Positions 44,469 through 55,659 of a DNA stretch of 64,000 bases are shown here, piece by piece. The notes beneath the pieces are model-generated. The model ran no database searches. It worked only from the letters and a program-made list of their open reading frames with translations, and was not told the origin of the DNA. Source of the DNA: Auanema rhodensis (taxonomy: Eukaryota > Nematoda > Chromadorea > Rhabditida > Rhabditidae); assembly GCA_964057225.1 (NCBI GenBank), contig OZ059896.1:17248501-17312500 (forward strand), written 5' to 3'. Each line of letters starts with the position of its first letter. Positions within the stretch are counted from its first letter, which is position 1. The position numbers were made by a program, and so were the translations under genes.

Positions 44469-45534
44469 ACCCTATAAGAAAACGATAAATTAAAATTAAA
44501 CAAACATCAGCGCTCAAGCAATTCGACAAAAGGCGCATAGTGACGAAGTGACTGAGTTTTAAGGCATTATAAGAACAGCGGGCGTAAAAACAGCTTTAAC
44601 TTTGATTAATTGGTTGTAGTAAAAGATCTGCTTCACGCACGTAGCCAGTAGCTGATAAGTTGTCTGATACGGTAACAAAGTCTCCTCGGTCCAATGGTTT
44701 CCATAGTTGACATACTTAGGCTTGACCTACTAACATCAATGAAAGCTCGCAGTGAGATACATGATATCTCGGGCTTATCTGTCTCAAAGAAACGATAGTA
44801 ATATATGATAAACGAATTACTTACTTCTTTTAGCCAGCTGTCATCACTCAATCATCGTCTGAAATTTGAGTTCCTCTTTCGTACAAATTAAAACTGATGT
44901 TAATCAGTTATGATATAATAGCGATTAGTCCGCCAAATGCCGGTCAAAAGACTGTCTATGTCTATTTTCATATCTTCCGCAACGATCTTAACTGCAAGTT
45001 AATAACTGATAATTATTAAATATACTCTGCAAAAGGATATATTAAATATCTTTAAAAGCTTCTCACACACAAACTTGAACTTTATAAAAAAACTGCTATG
45101 CTCAACCTGTCTGGTCTGTTTACTGTAAAATGAAATGAATTCACGTGAAAACCGCGAATTTAAATTTATTCACACACAATATTGGGCATAATTTTTTTTG
45201 AAAAATCTTGTGCTTTCTTGCTAATTTATTGCTCAAGAAATATATTACGAAAGAGAGCGTGATGAGGCCATATAAAACAAAATGGTATTGTATTGATCGG
45301 TTAGTTTAGTTTGTATTTTTCTTGTAAGTTCGAAAATATGTTTTATGTGCAGAAATATTTTTGTTTATTTGGTTATAGGGGGTTCAAGATGTTTGGCGAT
45401 AAAGTATTTAAAATTAGTGATTTTTTTCTGTTTCATTTTTATTAATGATACCACAACCTTTTATTTAATAGACTTCTAAATGAGTTACAAATTTTCGGTT
45501 TAGGCATACGTATACTAACACACAATATTTTTAA
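44469..45534. other. Divergent promoter region between tyrosinase (-) and the 931-codon gene (+)
   Basis: About 1.07 kb shared upstream sequence. AT-rich, no repeat, no supported exon. It must hold both promoters unless the plus-strand gene has unseen 5' exons. Confidence 0.55.
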
Positions 45535-48500
45535 ATGTCTAAGTACGCCATTGTACTAGACAAATGCGATCAAAACCGAAAGGTGGGCAAAAAAAACAAT
45601 GCTGGGATTAAAATTAGAACCCCATTGGTTTCAGGCTTTAATATATATTTTTGGAGTCAGGCCTAATGAAGAAAACAAAGCAGTTGTATTTGATGTCCCT
45701 GATTATTTGAGGGATCGTATATCAGTTGGAGATTCTTTTGTCGAAGAAACATTGTGTGGCAGAAATGGTACTCAAAAGCTCATAAAGCCTTGTACTCCCA
45801 TTCGAAAAACTATTGCGAACTCTGCTAATAATATAAAAGTTTGCATGAAATTCGTTTTTCTCTTCCAAACTTAACATTTTTTTCAGATAAAAGCATTGTT
45901 ACATGTGCAATTACAAAAGATTAACAAACTCTCCACCATAACCAGTAATATAGTTTTTTCAAAAGATTTTGGATCTATAAAAATTCCTTCATCTCTCATA
46001 CCCACATTGAAAAAAATTTCAACGCCGAATATTTTAGCCGATATTGAAATGTTTGTGATCTTTTAAATATTTTATTTATTTAAATATTTTTTTGAAATAC
46101 AGAAATAATCGACAAGGTTGCTGGTTTTCAAATATTGTCAGTTGGCAGATAGCCGAAGACAGTACTATTTTAGAAGTGCAAAATTATCAAGAAGAGCTGG
46201 TAGGTTTAGTCTGAAACAGAAAATAAATGCTTTCGTTTTTTTTAGGACCCCCCATATAGATTAGATGAAAGTTCTTTAATTTGTGGACCATATGCAGGCG
46301 TTATTGTTGACACAACTCCAGGTGCTGGATTTATTTGGAGCCCCACTTTAGGTTAGTCCTATTTTTTTTTGATAGGTTTGAATATTTTTAGTTGCCATAA
46401 TTGAAACTAATGATAATCTTCGCCCTGGCATGTGGTATGAGTTTACAGTTAGGTATAATATGAAATCTCACAACAAATATAGTAACTATGTTTTTTTAAA
46501 GAATTGGAGAAAATTGTACAGAATTTCCAATAATGACCAAGTATTACGCACACACGTTCACCCTTTTGAAGAAACCTATACTTCCAACGATTACTCCAAA
46601 TGAGCATAAGCCAACCATATCGGTATATCGAACTAGTATATGTTTTAAAAAATTTTTATTATAGTTTGAAGTTACTGGACAGATATGTAGCAATGATAAA
46701 GAAAGATATAATTATTTAAGAACAAACCAATTAGGAAATATTTCTTGTGGATTGTCATCCTGCCCTGGAGTGTAGGATATGATTTTATTTTTCATCTTAT
46801 ACTTCAGTTCCAGTTCTTCGGTTGCTTATGGCGAAGAAGTTTGTGCTCATTTGTCATTGATCAAAAATGACACCGAATTAGCTCTTCGAATTGATCGAAT
46901 CGAAAAGGTGTTCTATCTTAGGTTTTCCTGTTTCATCTGCTCTGATTTAGACAACAGATCACGAAGTTGGAATTGTGGTCAAGAATGATAAAGGGGATCT
47001 ACGAGTTTCCGTTGGTCATTTCTTGTACACAATTGCTCCTCATACTCGGCAATTTTATGATATGATAGAGCCTGGTGATATTCTCGAGCTCCGTAGTTGG
47101 TAATACTAAAATCTATAATCTATTATGTATAATATGATTTGTTTTTTAGTTATAGAAACAGCGAAGAAAAACGTGTTTTTTCTTATTCGGTATTCGGAAA
47201 AGAGGGAGTTTCTACTATTGCAAATAATGTGTACGAGGTTGTTAATACGGTATTCCGTTTAATTAATCTTTTTTGAGTTTTAGGGTACTTTTTCACTTGT
47301 TTTCTGTACATCAATCACAATTTCGGACCAAAACTATAATCTTTTTCAAAGCACATGTGGTCTTAAATTTGTTGATTTCGGTAATAACCTTCTGAACAGT
47401 GAACAACCTCAAGTAGCTATTGTCCGATGGTAATTGTTATCAACAATTTGCAATTTAAACACCGTTTTAGGAATTCGAATACGGAAAATCCTCAGTGGCA
47501 AATATCGCTAAAAGGTTTTCATCGGGGTAACAAGCAATCTAAAACTGTTTCAACATATCAACCCCTTCAATCAGAAAATAATTTTAATAATAATAATAGA
47601 TTTTTGAAGTCAAAACCAAAACCGTAGTTGATTCTTCATTTTTTTAAAATAATTAATAGATTTCTAGCTCAGCACGGCCTGGATCCAGTGGGGAAGTTGT
47701 AACTTCTGCTAGTCATATCCGAGAGTAAATTGTTCAAATAAATTTGCAACGTTAATATTCATCTTCCAGCGTTCTAACTCATCGAGATTGTTTCTGTCAA
47801 AAACGCCTGTTTGAAGTTTTATCTAAGAAAACCCCGAATCATGAAGTGGAAAATGTAAATCTAAATCTCTCAATCATATATATGAAAGAATACACTTTGA
47901 AGGAAACATCGTATCGACAAAAATTGCTTGCTGTTGGTATGCATGAACACCAAGGAGGCATAATTGTTGTAACATTTTTTGTTTCATCCGTTTTGTGGGT
48001 TGGAACCACCTTTATCACTGCTATGTTTGGGTTTGGAATTGAAACTTGATAGAAGCTTCTAATTTATTTTTAAATATAGGCCTGGTTATGGAGAATTGCC
48101 TCGTGAATTTCAAGTTGGCAAGTGGTATCAGCAGATTTTACAAAGTATCAAGGTTTAGATAAATAAAAAAACGTTGTTAAAATGAAATTCCATTCAAGGG
48201 GATCAGAACAGAGAGACGAATAAATTTAAGAGTGAAATATGGAGAAGAATGGTCCCCTGTAGATATAGTTCCAGATGAACCTAGTATAACACATGTTATT
48301 GAAAATAATGGCTTCAGAGTAGTTAACGTATTTAATTTTTTTTCATTTTTTAAATTTAAATGCATATTATAGACTCTGATTGAATTGAAACGTTATAATA
48401 ATAAGTATGATGTTTTTGGAATTCATACTATTTTGCATAATAACACATTTGGAAATGTGATTTGTTTCGGAGAAGATCATGTGAACTATAGTACTTTATT

Positions 48501-49630
48501 GAGTTTAACTTAATTTTTACAGTATTGTGATGACATTGATGATGACGTTGATCAGGTCACTTATTCTGGTTATGTGGAGCCTTTATCGAAACCATATAAA
48601 CTGGGAAAATTTGTAATTTTATGGAGAGTTGTGCGTAAATTAGAAGTTATACAGGTTGACCTCACTGGAATGTAGATAAAAGTTTACATTTTAGACTATT
48701 CCACGCGTTCAAACCAATAATATTGAGACAGAAGCAAGACTTTTGTGGGATGCTGGAGATTTCCTACCGAAGGAACGACTAGTGGTAACCATTTAAATTA
48801 TATATGGAAGTTAATCATTTTTTAGGATATGGAAACTAATGAAACAGAAGTAAAACAGAAAGAAAGGAAAAAGAAAGAAAAGAAAATGTGTCAAAAATAT
48901 GAAAATCAAGATAGAGTATTTTCTTAAGTTATAACCAAATCTTATAAGTCATTTCTAGATATCGAAGATCGATCGTATTACTCATTTAACTGAATGCTTC
49001 AGCATTATCGAAAAAAATATTGATATATTGAATTCTATTAAGAAGGACGCTGGAAGTCTTTATGTCAGTTATATTTCTTGATTTTAGGCAGTTTTTTACC
49101 CGACTCCCCCCTCCCCCCCCCCCCCCAATTTTTCACGTAATTGCATATATTTTATTTAAAATAGTTTAAATTAACGAGATGCTCAAAATCTCAGTATTTA
49201 AATCCACGAATATCTAAAATCGACCTAAGTGGGAAGTGGGGGGGGGGGGGGAGTAATGTAGAAATCTCCGTTTAATATTAAGCAGTACAGGCTACTACAA
49301 TGTGTGAGTTTAACAACAAACTACGAAGGAAAAGCCAGAGAATTGTTATTGGAGCGAAGTTTCTTTTCAGTATTCTTTCTCATGAAAATTGCTCTATTGC
49401 GTTGAAGGTCAGTATACTTTTGCTTTATAGCTATATATTTTTATCAAGATTATGAACGAAGACGACTTTGCATTTTTAAAAGCAACACTCGAAGAGCATT
49501 ATTCTTATTTAGTCAATTTACCTGGTATAGACATTAGTTATCTTTTAAGTGTCTCGTCTTAATTTTTTATGAATCGTTTTTGTTTATTGATTGTTGTTTT
49601 GTTTTCGTAGGAAGCTTTTTAAAATTTTGA
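45535..49630 (+). CDS. Large protein of unknown function built from repeated divergent modules (gene A)
   Basis: Twenty-five short exons join without a phase conflict to 931 residues, beginning MSKYAIVLDKCDQNRK and ending PGSFLKF; the second exon starts at 45635 after a GTGGGC donor. I recognise no family. What can be seen is a recurring pattern of a hydrophobic strand with a Gly (IYIFGV, GVIVDTT, GIVVKND, GGIIVVTFF, GNVICFG), then 25-40 residues later a turn plus aromatic (PGMWYEF, EPGDILEL, QVGKWY, KLGKFV). That suggests several beta-barrel-like units in tandem. A Lys/Glu-rich coiled-coil-like stretch lies at about 48840-48915, and the C-terminus is helical. There is no signal peptide and no membrane segment, so it is probably intracellular. 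The final 5-6 residues depend on an exon at 49611. It may continue into the next gene. Confidence 0.72.
49064..49290 (+). other. Unusual 227-nt intron of gene A with C14 and G14 runs
   Basis: Four to five times longer than the other introns of this gene. It contains 14 consecutive C (49113-49126), preceded by CCCCCCT, and 14 consecutive G (49238-49251), preceded by GGGAAGT, 111 nt apart. The two runs are fully complementary, flanked by ACT on the left and AGT on the right. Confidence 0.85.
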
Positions 49631-49675
49631 AGATGATATTTAAGGAATTACGTTTATTTTGAATAGTGTTTTTGT

Positions 49676-51397
49676 ATGACTGAATTGCAACGTTTTGAGA
49701 AAAAGTACTTTATAGTTAAGAATTGAACACTTTAACCAAAATAATAATAACATTGAAGAATGGGATATCCCAATGGTTACCTGCATTTGTGCATGCTACA
49801 ATTCCCTTAATGTCATTCCTGATAGTATTAAAAGAAAACGTTGGAGTTGTTGATAAAGAATTTAAACTTCCTAGCGGAATATTTATTTATGTGCAATTGA
49901 AGTGGGGCTACCAAGTTATGATATAATATTTAAAAAATGATTTCAGGCGTAATAGTATAACTAGCATGAGACATAATAGTAATTACCATGTTGTTGCTTG
50001 GAAACACATGGAAAATACTGAATGTTTAAACGTCCGCACTGCTAATGGGAACCATTTGGTAAATATATTTGATTAATCTAAAAAGAAATACATTTAACTT
50101 ATGGATCAAAACAGAAGTTCAGTTTCTACGTAATGGTCCCAAAGGAGTTGCCATTTTTGAATCCAAGGAATTAGGTTTAATTTAATTTTTAAAATTTTCT
50201 ATTAATATTTTTTAGGGGATGTTTACGATATATATAAAGTTGCTACTGGTGAAAGATTCGGTAAATATACCTGCTGGGTATATCCAGGTCGATCAGAAAG
50301 ACTTGGACTCAGAAATGTTTTCGTTTTGAGTGAGGTGCTCCCAAGAATTACAGAATCAATTACTATATATTATCAACCATTCAATATTTTTTAGATAGAA
50401 AGTGATAGACACTATCAAGGTATTGTGTATGGTGCTCCTGTTAGAGGACGATCACCTGTATATTGTCGTGATTTTAAGTCAGAAAATCTTATTATAATTG
50501 GCAGGTATTGTTTGATTATTATATAATAAAATAACATGCAAATGTTTTACAAACTTTTAGACAAAGCATGATAGGCAGTGTAATTAAATTTCAAAAAACT
50601 AAGAAACGCGATGGTTGCACAGTAATTCACGATTATATGCGTGAAAAAGCCATTTATGATTTCCGCGTAACTCAGAACGAAGCTGAGGTCTTTGAGCTTA
50701 CTGTTTACAGAATTTATAAACTCTTTTTTTGGCTTTCAGTTCTGTATTTCCGTCAAACATTCAGGGCCAAATCTCTTTTATCACGAACTCTTTGAAATAG
50801 CTCCAAGCAACATGAATTTTCAAAAGTATAAGTATGTTTATTTCTTCATATTGGTACCAAAGCTTACTTTTTTTGTAGCTTAGAACATGTTTGGATCAGA
50901 AGAGACTTTTCTTCAAGACAATGGATTTTTTCTGAAGTTCAAGGCTTATCCAAGTTTGATATGCAAACGTATCTTCGTACAGAAAGGGACAAGGTATTGC
51001 TTAGTTATCTTAATGCTATACATATATATGTATGCTCAGACAATATCAAAAAGGTTAGAAGAAGATTCTTCTACAGATGATGGCAAATTTAGTGATGAAG
51101 ACGAAGAACTATCGGTAGTTAGTTGTATATACAATTGTTCACAATATTCATATGAGGTTTAAGGTTGCACTTCATCAGGAGCCTTCAGAAATACCTGGAA
51201 GAGAAACACCAACCATCGAAAATGCCGTTCAAGAATCAAAGAAGGTATTACACACACACACGCTTAAGTTTTTTAAAAAACGTATTTTACAGAGAACTTT
51301 TCACGAGCTACTGTTAGAAATCGCCGCGAATGAAGAAGTTATGAAAATTGTACAGCAAAGAAGTGCAGAAGCTGCTAAAATGCTAAGAGCAATGTAA
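49676..51397 (+). CDS. Protein of unknown function related in style to gene A (gene B)
   Basis: Twelve exons join in phase to 394 residues: 49676-49714, 49759-49901, 49947-50058, 50123-50174, 50216-50334, 50395-50504, 50561-50702, 50740-50831, 50879-50993, 51040-51114, 51164-51244, 51293-51397. It starts MTELQRFEKKYF and shows the same kind of modules as gene A (GVAIFESKE, GKYTCWVYPGRSER, GIVYGAPVRGRSPVY). It ends in an acidic Ser-rich linker (EDSSTDDGKFSDEDEEL) and a short amphipathic helix ending KMLRAM. No known domain recognised. Only 45 nt separate it from the gene A stop, and an acceptor TTTTGAATAG precedes the ATG by 9 nt. So it is either a downstream cistron of an operon or the 3' part of one larger gene: a GTCAAT donor at 49512 could join the frames. 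Confidence 0.7.
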
Positions 51398-51567
51398 ATA
51401 CGAAAAAAAAAACATTTGAAAGAAGAATCTATAATGTATAAATTTTTTTTTAATTTATGGTATTAATTCAATGGTATTTGCTGATTCGTATTTTTGAATA
51501 TAATATTGGTTTCTTTTTATTGATATAGCTTTTAAAGATTTTCCATATATAAACATCTTAAACCAAA

Positions 51568-52497
51568 ATGTCCAGTGAATCTTATATGGTAATAACATTG
51601 TTCTGTTTCTAATAGTTTATGGTTTTTCAAGGATAATGATATAATTATTTGGCATCTTGGAATTGTGCTACGTCATTCGATTTTCATTTTTCATACTCGA
51701 GAGTTTAAAACTACTCAGAGATATAATGGTTATTATTGTTATTCTGTTTTTAAAATCATAACAGATATTTACAGAATTGGAGTTATACCTTTTGGTGGAA
51801 GTGGATATGTGTGATATCTAGTATATCTCTCAACTAACATTTTATTTTCAGAAGATATCCTGATATTGTAGTAAGAAAGATAGATCCCCTAAGTTATCAT
51901 TATCCCATACCTAAAGTATGCCAAATTGATTATGATAGAGAAGATATCTTTGTGGGTGTTTTTTTCTATATCTCGAATTATTTCAATTTCAGTTAAATGT
52001 TCCTCCTTTTTCTTCTATAGATAGCAGGAAGCTGATACATCCTTTACTAGGTATATCATTCTTTTTTAATCAATAGTTACTAATTGAGAGTTTAGGAGAA
52101 TTAAGAGTAAGCCCTGATGTCAATATTACAAATCATTTTAATGTTCCGAGAAGTAAAATGCTAATAAATTTTGATCAAAAAAATGTTATACCAGAAATTA
52201 TATCGCTTGAGGTTGCAGTTTGTTTTGTCGGTTTGACTCAAAAGAACGCTTTTATTATAGGAAGCTTCTCCTTCGTCGAAATTAAAAAATTCTTGGGATT
52301 TCTATTCTAATAATGGCTGTAAGAAAAAGGTATATATTTTTTCTTAGAAGAAAAAAAACCTACTCTTTAAGTTATGTCACCGTGATTTAGCATGCTATTT
52401 GCTTGATGATCGGGAAATTCGAGCATCCATTGAAGAGAACATGTACGACGTGTATGTTGTTCTCTGTGATAAGATTTTTTCTGGTGAAACTACTTAG
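51568..52497 (+). CDS. Small protein of unknown function (gene C)
   Basis: Seven exons (51568-51588, 51632-51810, 51852-51951, 51993-52050, 52096-52211, 52261-52329, 52348-52497) give 230 residues starting MSSESYMDNDIII. An N-terminal module (WHLGIVLRHSIFIFHTREF, GVIPFGGSGYV) resembles those of the two preceding genes; then come a Pro-containing middle part and a Lys-rich patch CKKKKKKN before a conserved-looking end. No known domain. It lies 170 nt after gene B on the same strand. Its 3' end faces the dipeptidase, whose likely poly(A) signal begins 11 nt beyond this stop. Exon 1 is only seven codons, so the start is less certain than the rest. Confidence 0.6.
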
Positions 52498-52507
52498 CAA
52501 ATTTATA

Positions 52508-52513
52508 TTTATT
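52508..52513 (-). terminator. Poly(A) signal AATAAA of the dipeptidase gene
   Basis: Minus-strand AATAAA, 78 nt past the stop codon and 11 nt beyond the stop of the convergent gene C, so the two 3' UTRs probably overlap. Confidence 0.6.
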
Positions 52514-52590
52514 GTTCATTTACATTGTCATAATATGGTAAACTACATAATCCACAGGATTTTTCTATACAAGTTTTGCATAAAACATTT

Positions 52591-54571
52591 TTATACACTG
52601 GCCAATTCGGTAATGTATGCTGCAAAGAGTTTCATTCCCTCGATGTAGTTTCGAACATCAATCTTCTCATTTTGAGCATGTGGGTTATCATCAGAAGCTC
52701 CCATAGGGAGTAATAACACTGGTACTCCTGCCAGGTCTTGGAATGTAATAGTTATGGGGATGGATCCTCCTTCACGTGTAAAATCTGGTTCAACACCATA
52801 AACTTAAACTGAAAGTTTAGAACGGGCCCATGGAGGTTCTTACCTTGCTTAATAGCCTTAGTAGCAGCTTGGAAATTAGCACCTTTAGGGTCAGTTAACC
52901 AAGATTTTCCGGAATGGAATGCTTGAGGACTGAAAAAAAAGTAACTTTGAATTATATATATATATATATATATTTACTCGAAGGTATTTGGTGAATTTCT
53001 TTGAGTCCATAGAGTTTTCAAATGCTCGACAACAAGCTGATCAACAGCCTCTGGAGTCATATTGGGAACAATTCGAATACTGAACTTTCCGATAACATTA
53101 GCAGGAATGACCTGAAGTACATTGATAACAGTACAAAAACAATTCAAACAAACAGTTTTAGCACCAGCATCGCTGAAAGCTCCTTCAATACCATGAAGAG
53201 AAAGAGATGGATGTCTCCATCTGTTCATTAGGATATCAACCTTATTATCAGACAAAAGACAAGCGCTTGTAGATTTCCTGAATCAAATAAATATATGTTA
53301 AGCTTTTCCGAACCCTTAACACTCACTGATAAGAATCCACACAGAAATCAATGTTCTCATACATCTTTCTTTCCTCTTCCGTCAAAGGAGCAATCATCTC
53401 TTCTAAACCAGGGATGTTTGGTTTTCCACCTTTGTTCAATTGCCCCATAATCCAAATAAGATCATCTAAGGGTTCGTGGATAAGTCCTCCATGGAGTCCA
53501 GAGTGTAAATCACTTGATGGACGAGAAACAGTGACTGTGAAGTAGCAAATTCCTCTGAAAGAATAACTTTAAATGTTTTGAAAAGGTTTGCAAGTGCATT
53601 GGGAAGTGTCATAAAAGTGGAAAATTGATTTAGTACTTCCAAATGGTCATTTCTTGGTATTGTTATCAGTCATTTCCTTGCAACTGATAAATAGATTTGC
53701 AACTGGCTAGATAAGAAGATTACGTCTTTACCTTAACCCGTAGGTTAAACATGGCTTCTTAGTTCCTAACCAATAATTGTCAGAGATACAGACGAATTCA
53801 ACATTTTTCAAGAATTCTTGTCTCTCAACCAGCATTTCCTCCAAGCCAATTGATCCACTTTCTTCCATACATTCGAAGACAAACTAAAAATTTCAAACAG
53901 ATAAATATTTAAGAGGCCTGACTAAAACGTACTTTGATGTTAATGGGGATGTCAACTCCATTAGTTTGCATCGCTTCAATAGCGTTAATCCACCCAAGAA
54001 CAGGCCCCTGAAATAAGCCTGAATATTAATTGATAAAATTATACTGAAACCTTATCGTCGGTAGAACCTCTACCGCATAGTTTACCGTCAACTTCAGTCA
54101 AGGTGAATGGATCAGTATTCCATCCATCGCTCTAAATACATACTAAATTAAGAAAAATGGTGAGAAAATTACCTTTTTAGCTGGTTGGACATCAAGATGA
54201 CCGTAAACGACCAAAGTCTTTTTCTTGGGATCAGCACCCAAAACTCCGAGAAGAACGGGTGGAAGTGGAGGATTATTGTGTCCTTCAACACTCAATGGAA
54301 CGATTTCAGTTGTAGCTCCAATTTTTTCCAGTTGCTTCAAATTAATGCGATATAACAAAAATTTTAAAGGAAAATATTACTTTCTTAGTCCACTCAACCA
54401 TTCTAACACATTCTGCTCTCTTTTTGTCATCAGCAGACACACTTTGGATGGCTACAGCTTCGGCCAAACGGTCAATATAAACCTTCTTATTGTTATCAAT
54501 ATACCTGGAATATAACGAAATGGAAAAGAAGTTAAAAGAGAAACTCACTTGAACACAGACTCGAGAACCAT
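52591..54571 (-). CDS. Cytosolic non-specific dipeptidase, M20 family (CNDP2-like)
   Basis: Metallodipeptidase that hydrolyses Xaa-Xaa dipeptides such as Cys-Gly in the cytosol. Eleven exons; it starts [32 protein letters not shown] (two pieces joined by an intron), closely following the CNDP2 N-terminus. Metal and catalytic residues are visible: GHLDVQPA (His and catalytic Asp), [18 protein letters not shown] (bridging Asp), then FECMEESGS (general base Glu and metal Glu). The lid and dimerisation part includes [12 protein letters not shown] and the C-terminal part [11 protein letters not shown] and [12 protein letters not shown] with its late His. Nothing is missing. The last exon ends ELASV-stop at 52591. 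It lies downstream of GCAT on the same strand and is convergent with gene C. A minus-strand AATAAA is at 52508-52513. C. elegans pes-9 is of this type. Confidence 0.96.
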
Positions 54572-55659
54572 TTTTATTCTTTGGCTCAAACCTAACAGCA
54601 CCACAGAATCAATTCTAATGTATAAGAGTAGGACGTCTCTAAAGTACGATGTAAGAGATAAGGTCAGCACTCTAATTGTTCAAAAGGGATAAATTCCTGA
54701 TAGTCAGTAAAGCACGAAACATGATAAGAGAGCAAGTGTGAAAAAGGCAGGTTGCCAGTTAGATTTCATTATTGTAAGCTGAAAGAACGTTGTAGAGTTG
54801 AACATAGATCTAACGATTTTATGGGGTGGGAAAACGATTTCTGTGCTACTAGCATGATGACAAAACAGCTATTAAAATAGAATTATAAAACGTATTGCTT
54901 TCTTATAAAGCATTCTACACATCGTAAATCAATATGAAATTCCGTGAGAACGGAGAAACGGAACATCTGATGAACTATTTATTTATATTATTATTTATAA
55001 ATTCTGTAAATATAAACATAGACAATGGTATAGTAGATGCCTAATTTCTCGTCAATAGGAAAACACCACGATGACGTCAAAGTAAGTAGTCTCTACTTTC
55101 AATGGAATAGCATGCCGAAATTTTTTTTTTGAATGATGATTTTTTTAAACAGAGAGTAATAACGTGTAACAAACTACAATGGACAAATGAAAAGGAATAT
55201 AGATCCGAAAGTCCCGACCAGAATAAGAGGATTATGGCCGAAGCGAACAAAGAGCACGTCAAACTTTCAACACGATAAAAGTGAAAAGTAAGCATTGTTA
55301 AAAACATATTTTAAAAAAGTACTTACAGTTTATCAGCTTGTTATTCAAAGAAAACAATCAAAGTTATCAGTAATTGACTAATTATATACTTTTGCGAGAA
55401 ATTAAAATAGAAAATGATGATGGTAGAGGAAGCAATGATGATTGCTTTTTTACACTTACAAGCAAAAACATGACCAATCATTATCTATTTTCAATTTTAA
55501 AAAATGGAATATCACATCGCTCATCATATGACCCCATTGGTATCACTTAACGGGTTATGTTCCTAACTCTCCCACTTATTTTATTTCTTTTTTTAGTTCG
55601 AAACTGAGAAACGAAATCGTAAAGTTTTATTTGAATGACCAATACACGTTTCCTAATTT
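54572..55659. other. Intergenic between dipeptidase start and GCAT end
   Basis: About 1.1 kb, AT-rich, with no supported exon. Immediately upstream of the dipeptidase ATG the minus strand reads CTGTTAG/GTTTGAG, an acceptor-like site. Confidence 0.6.
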
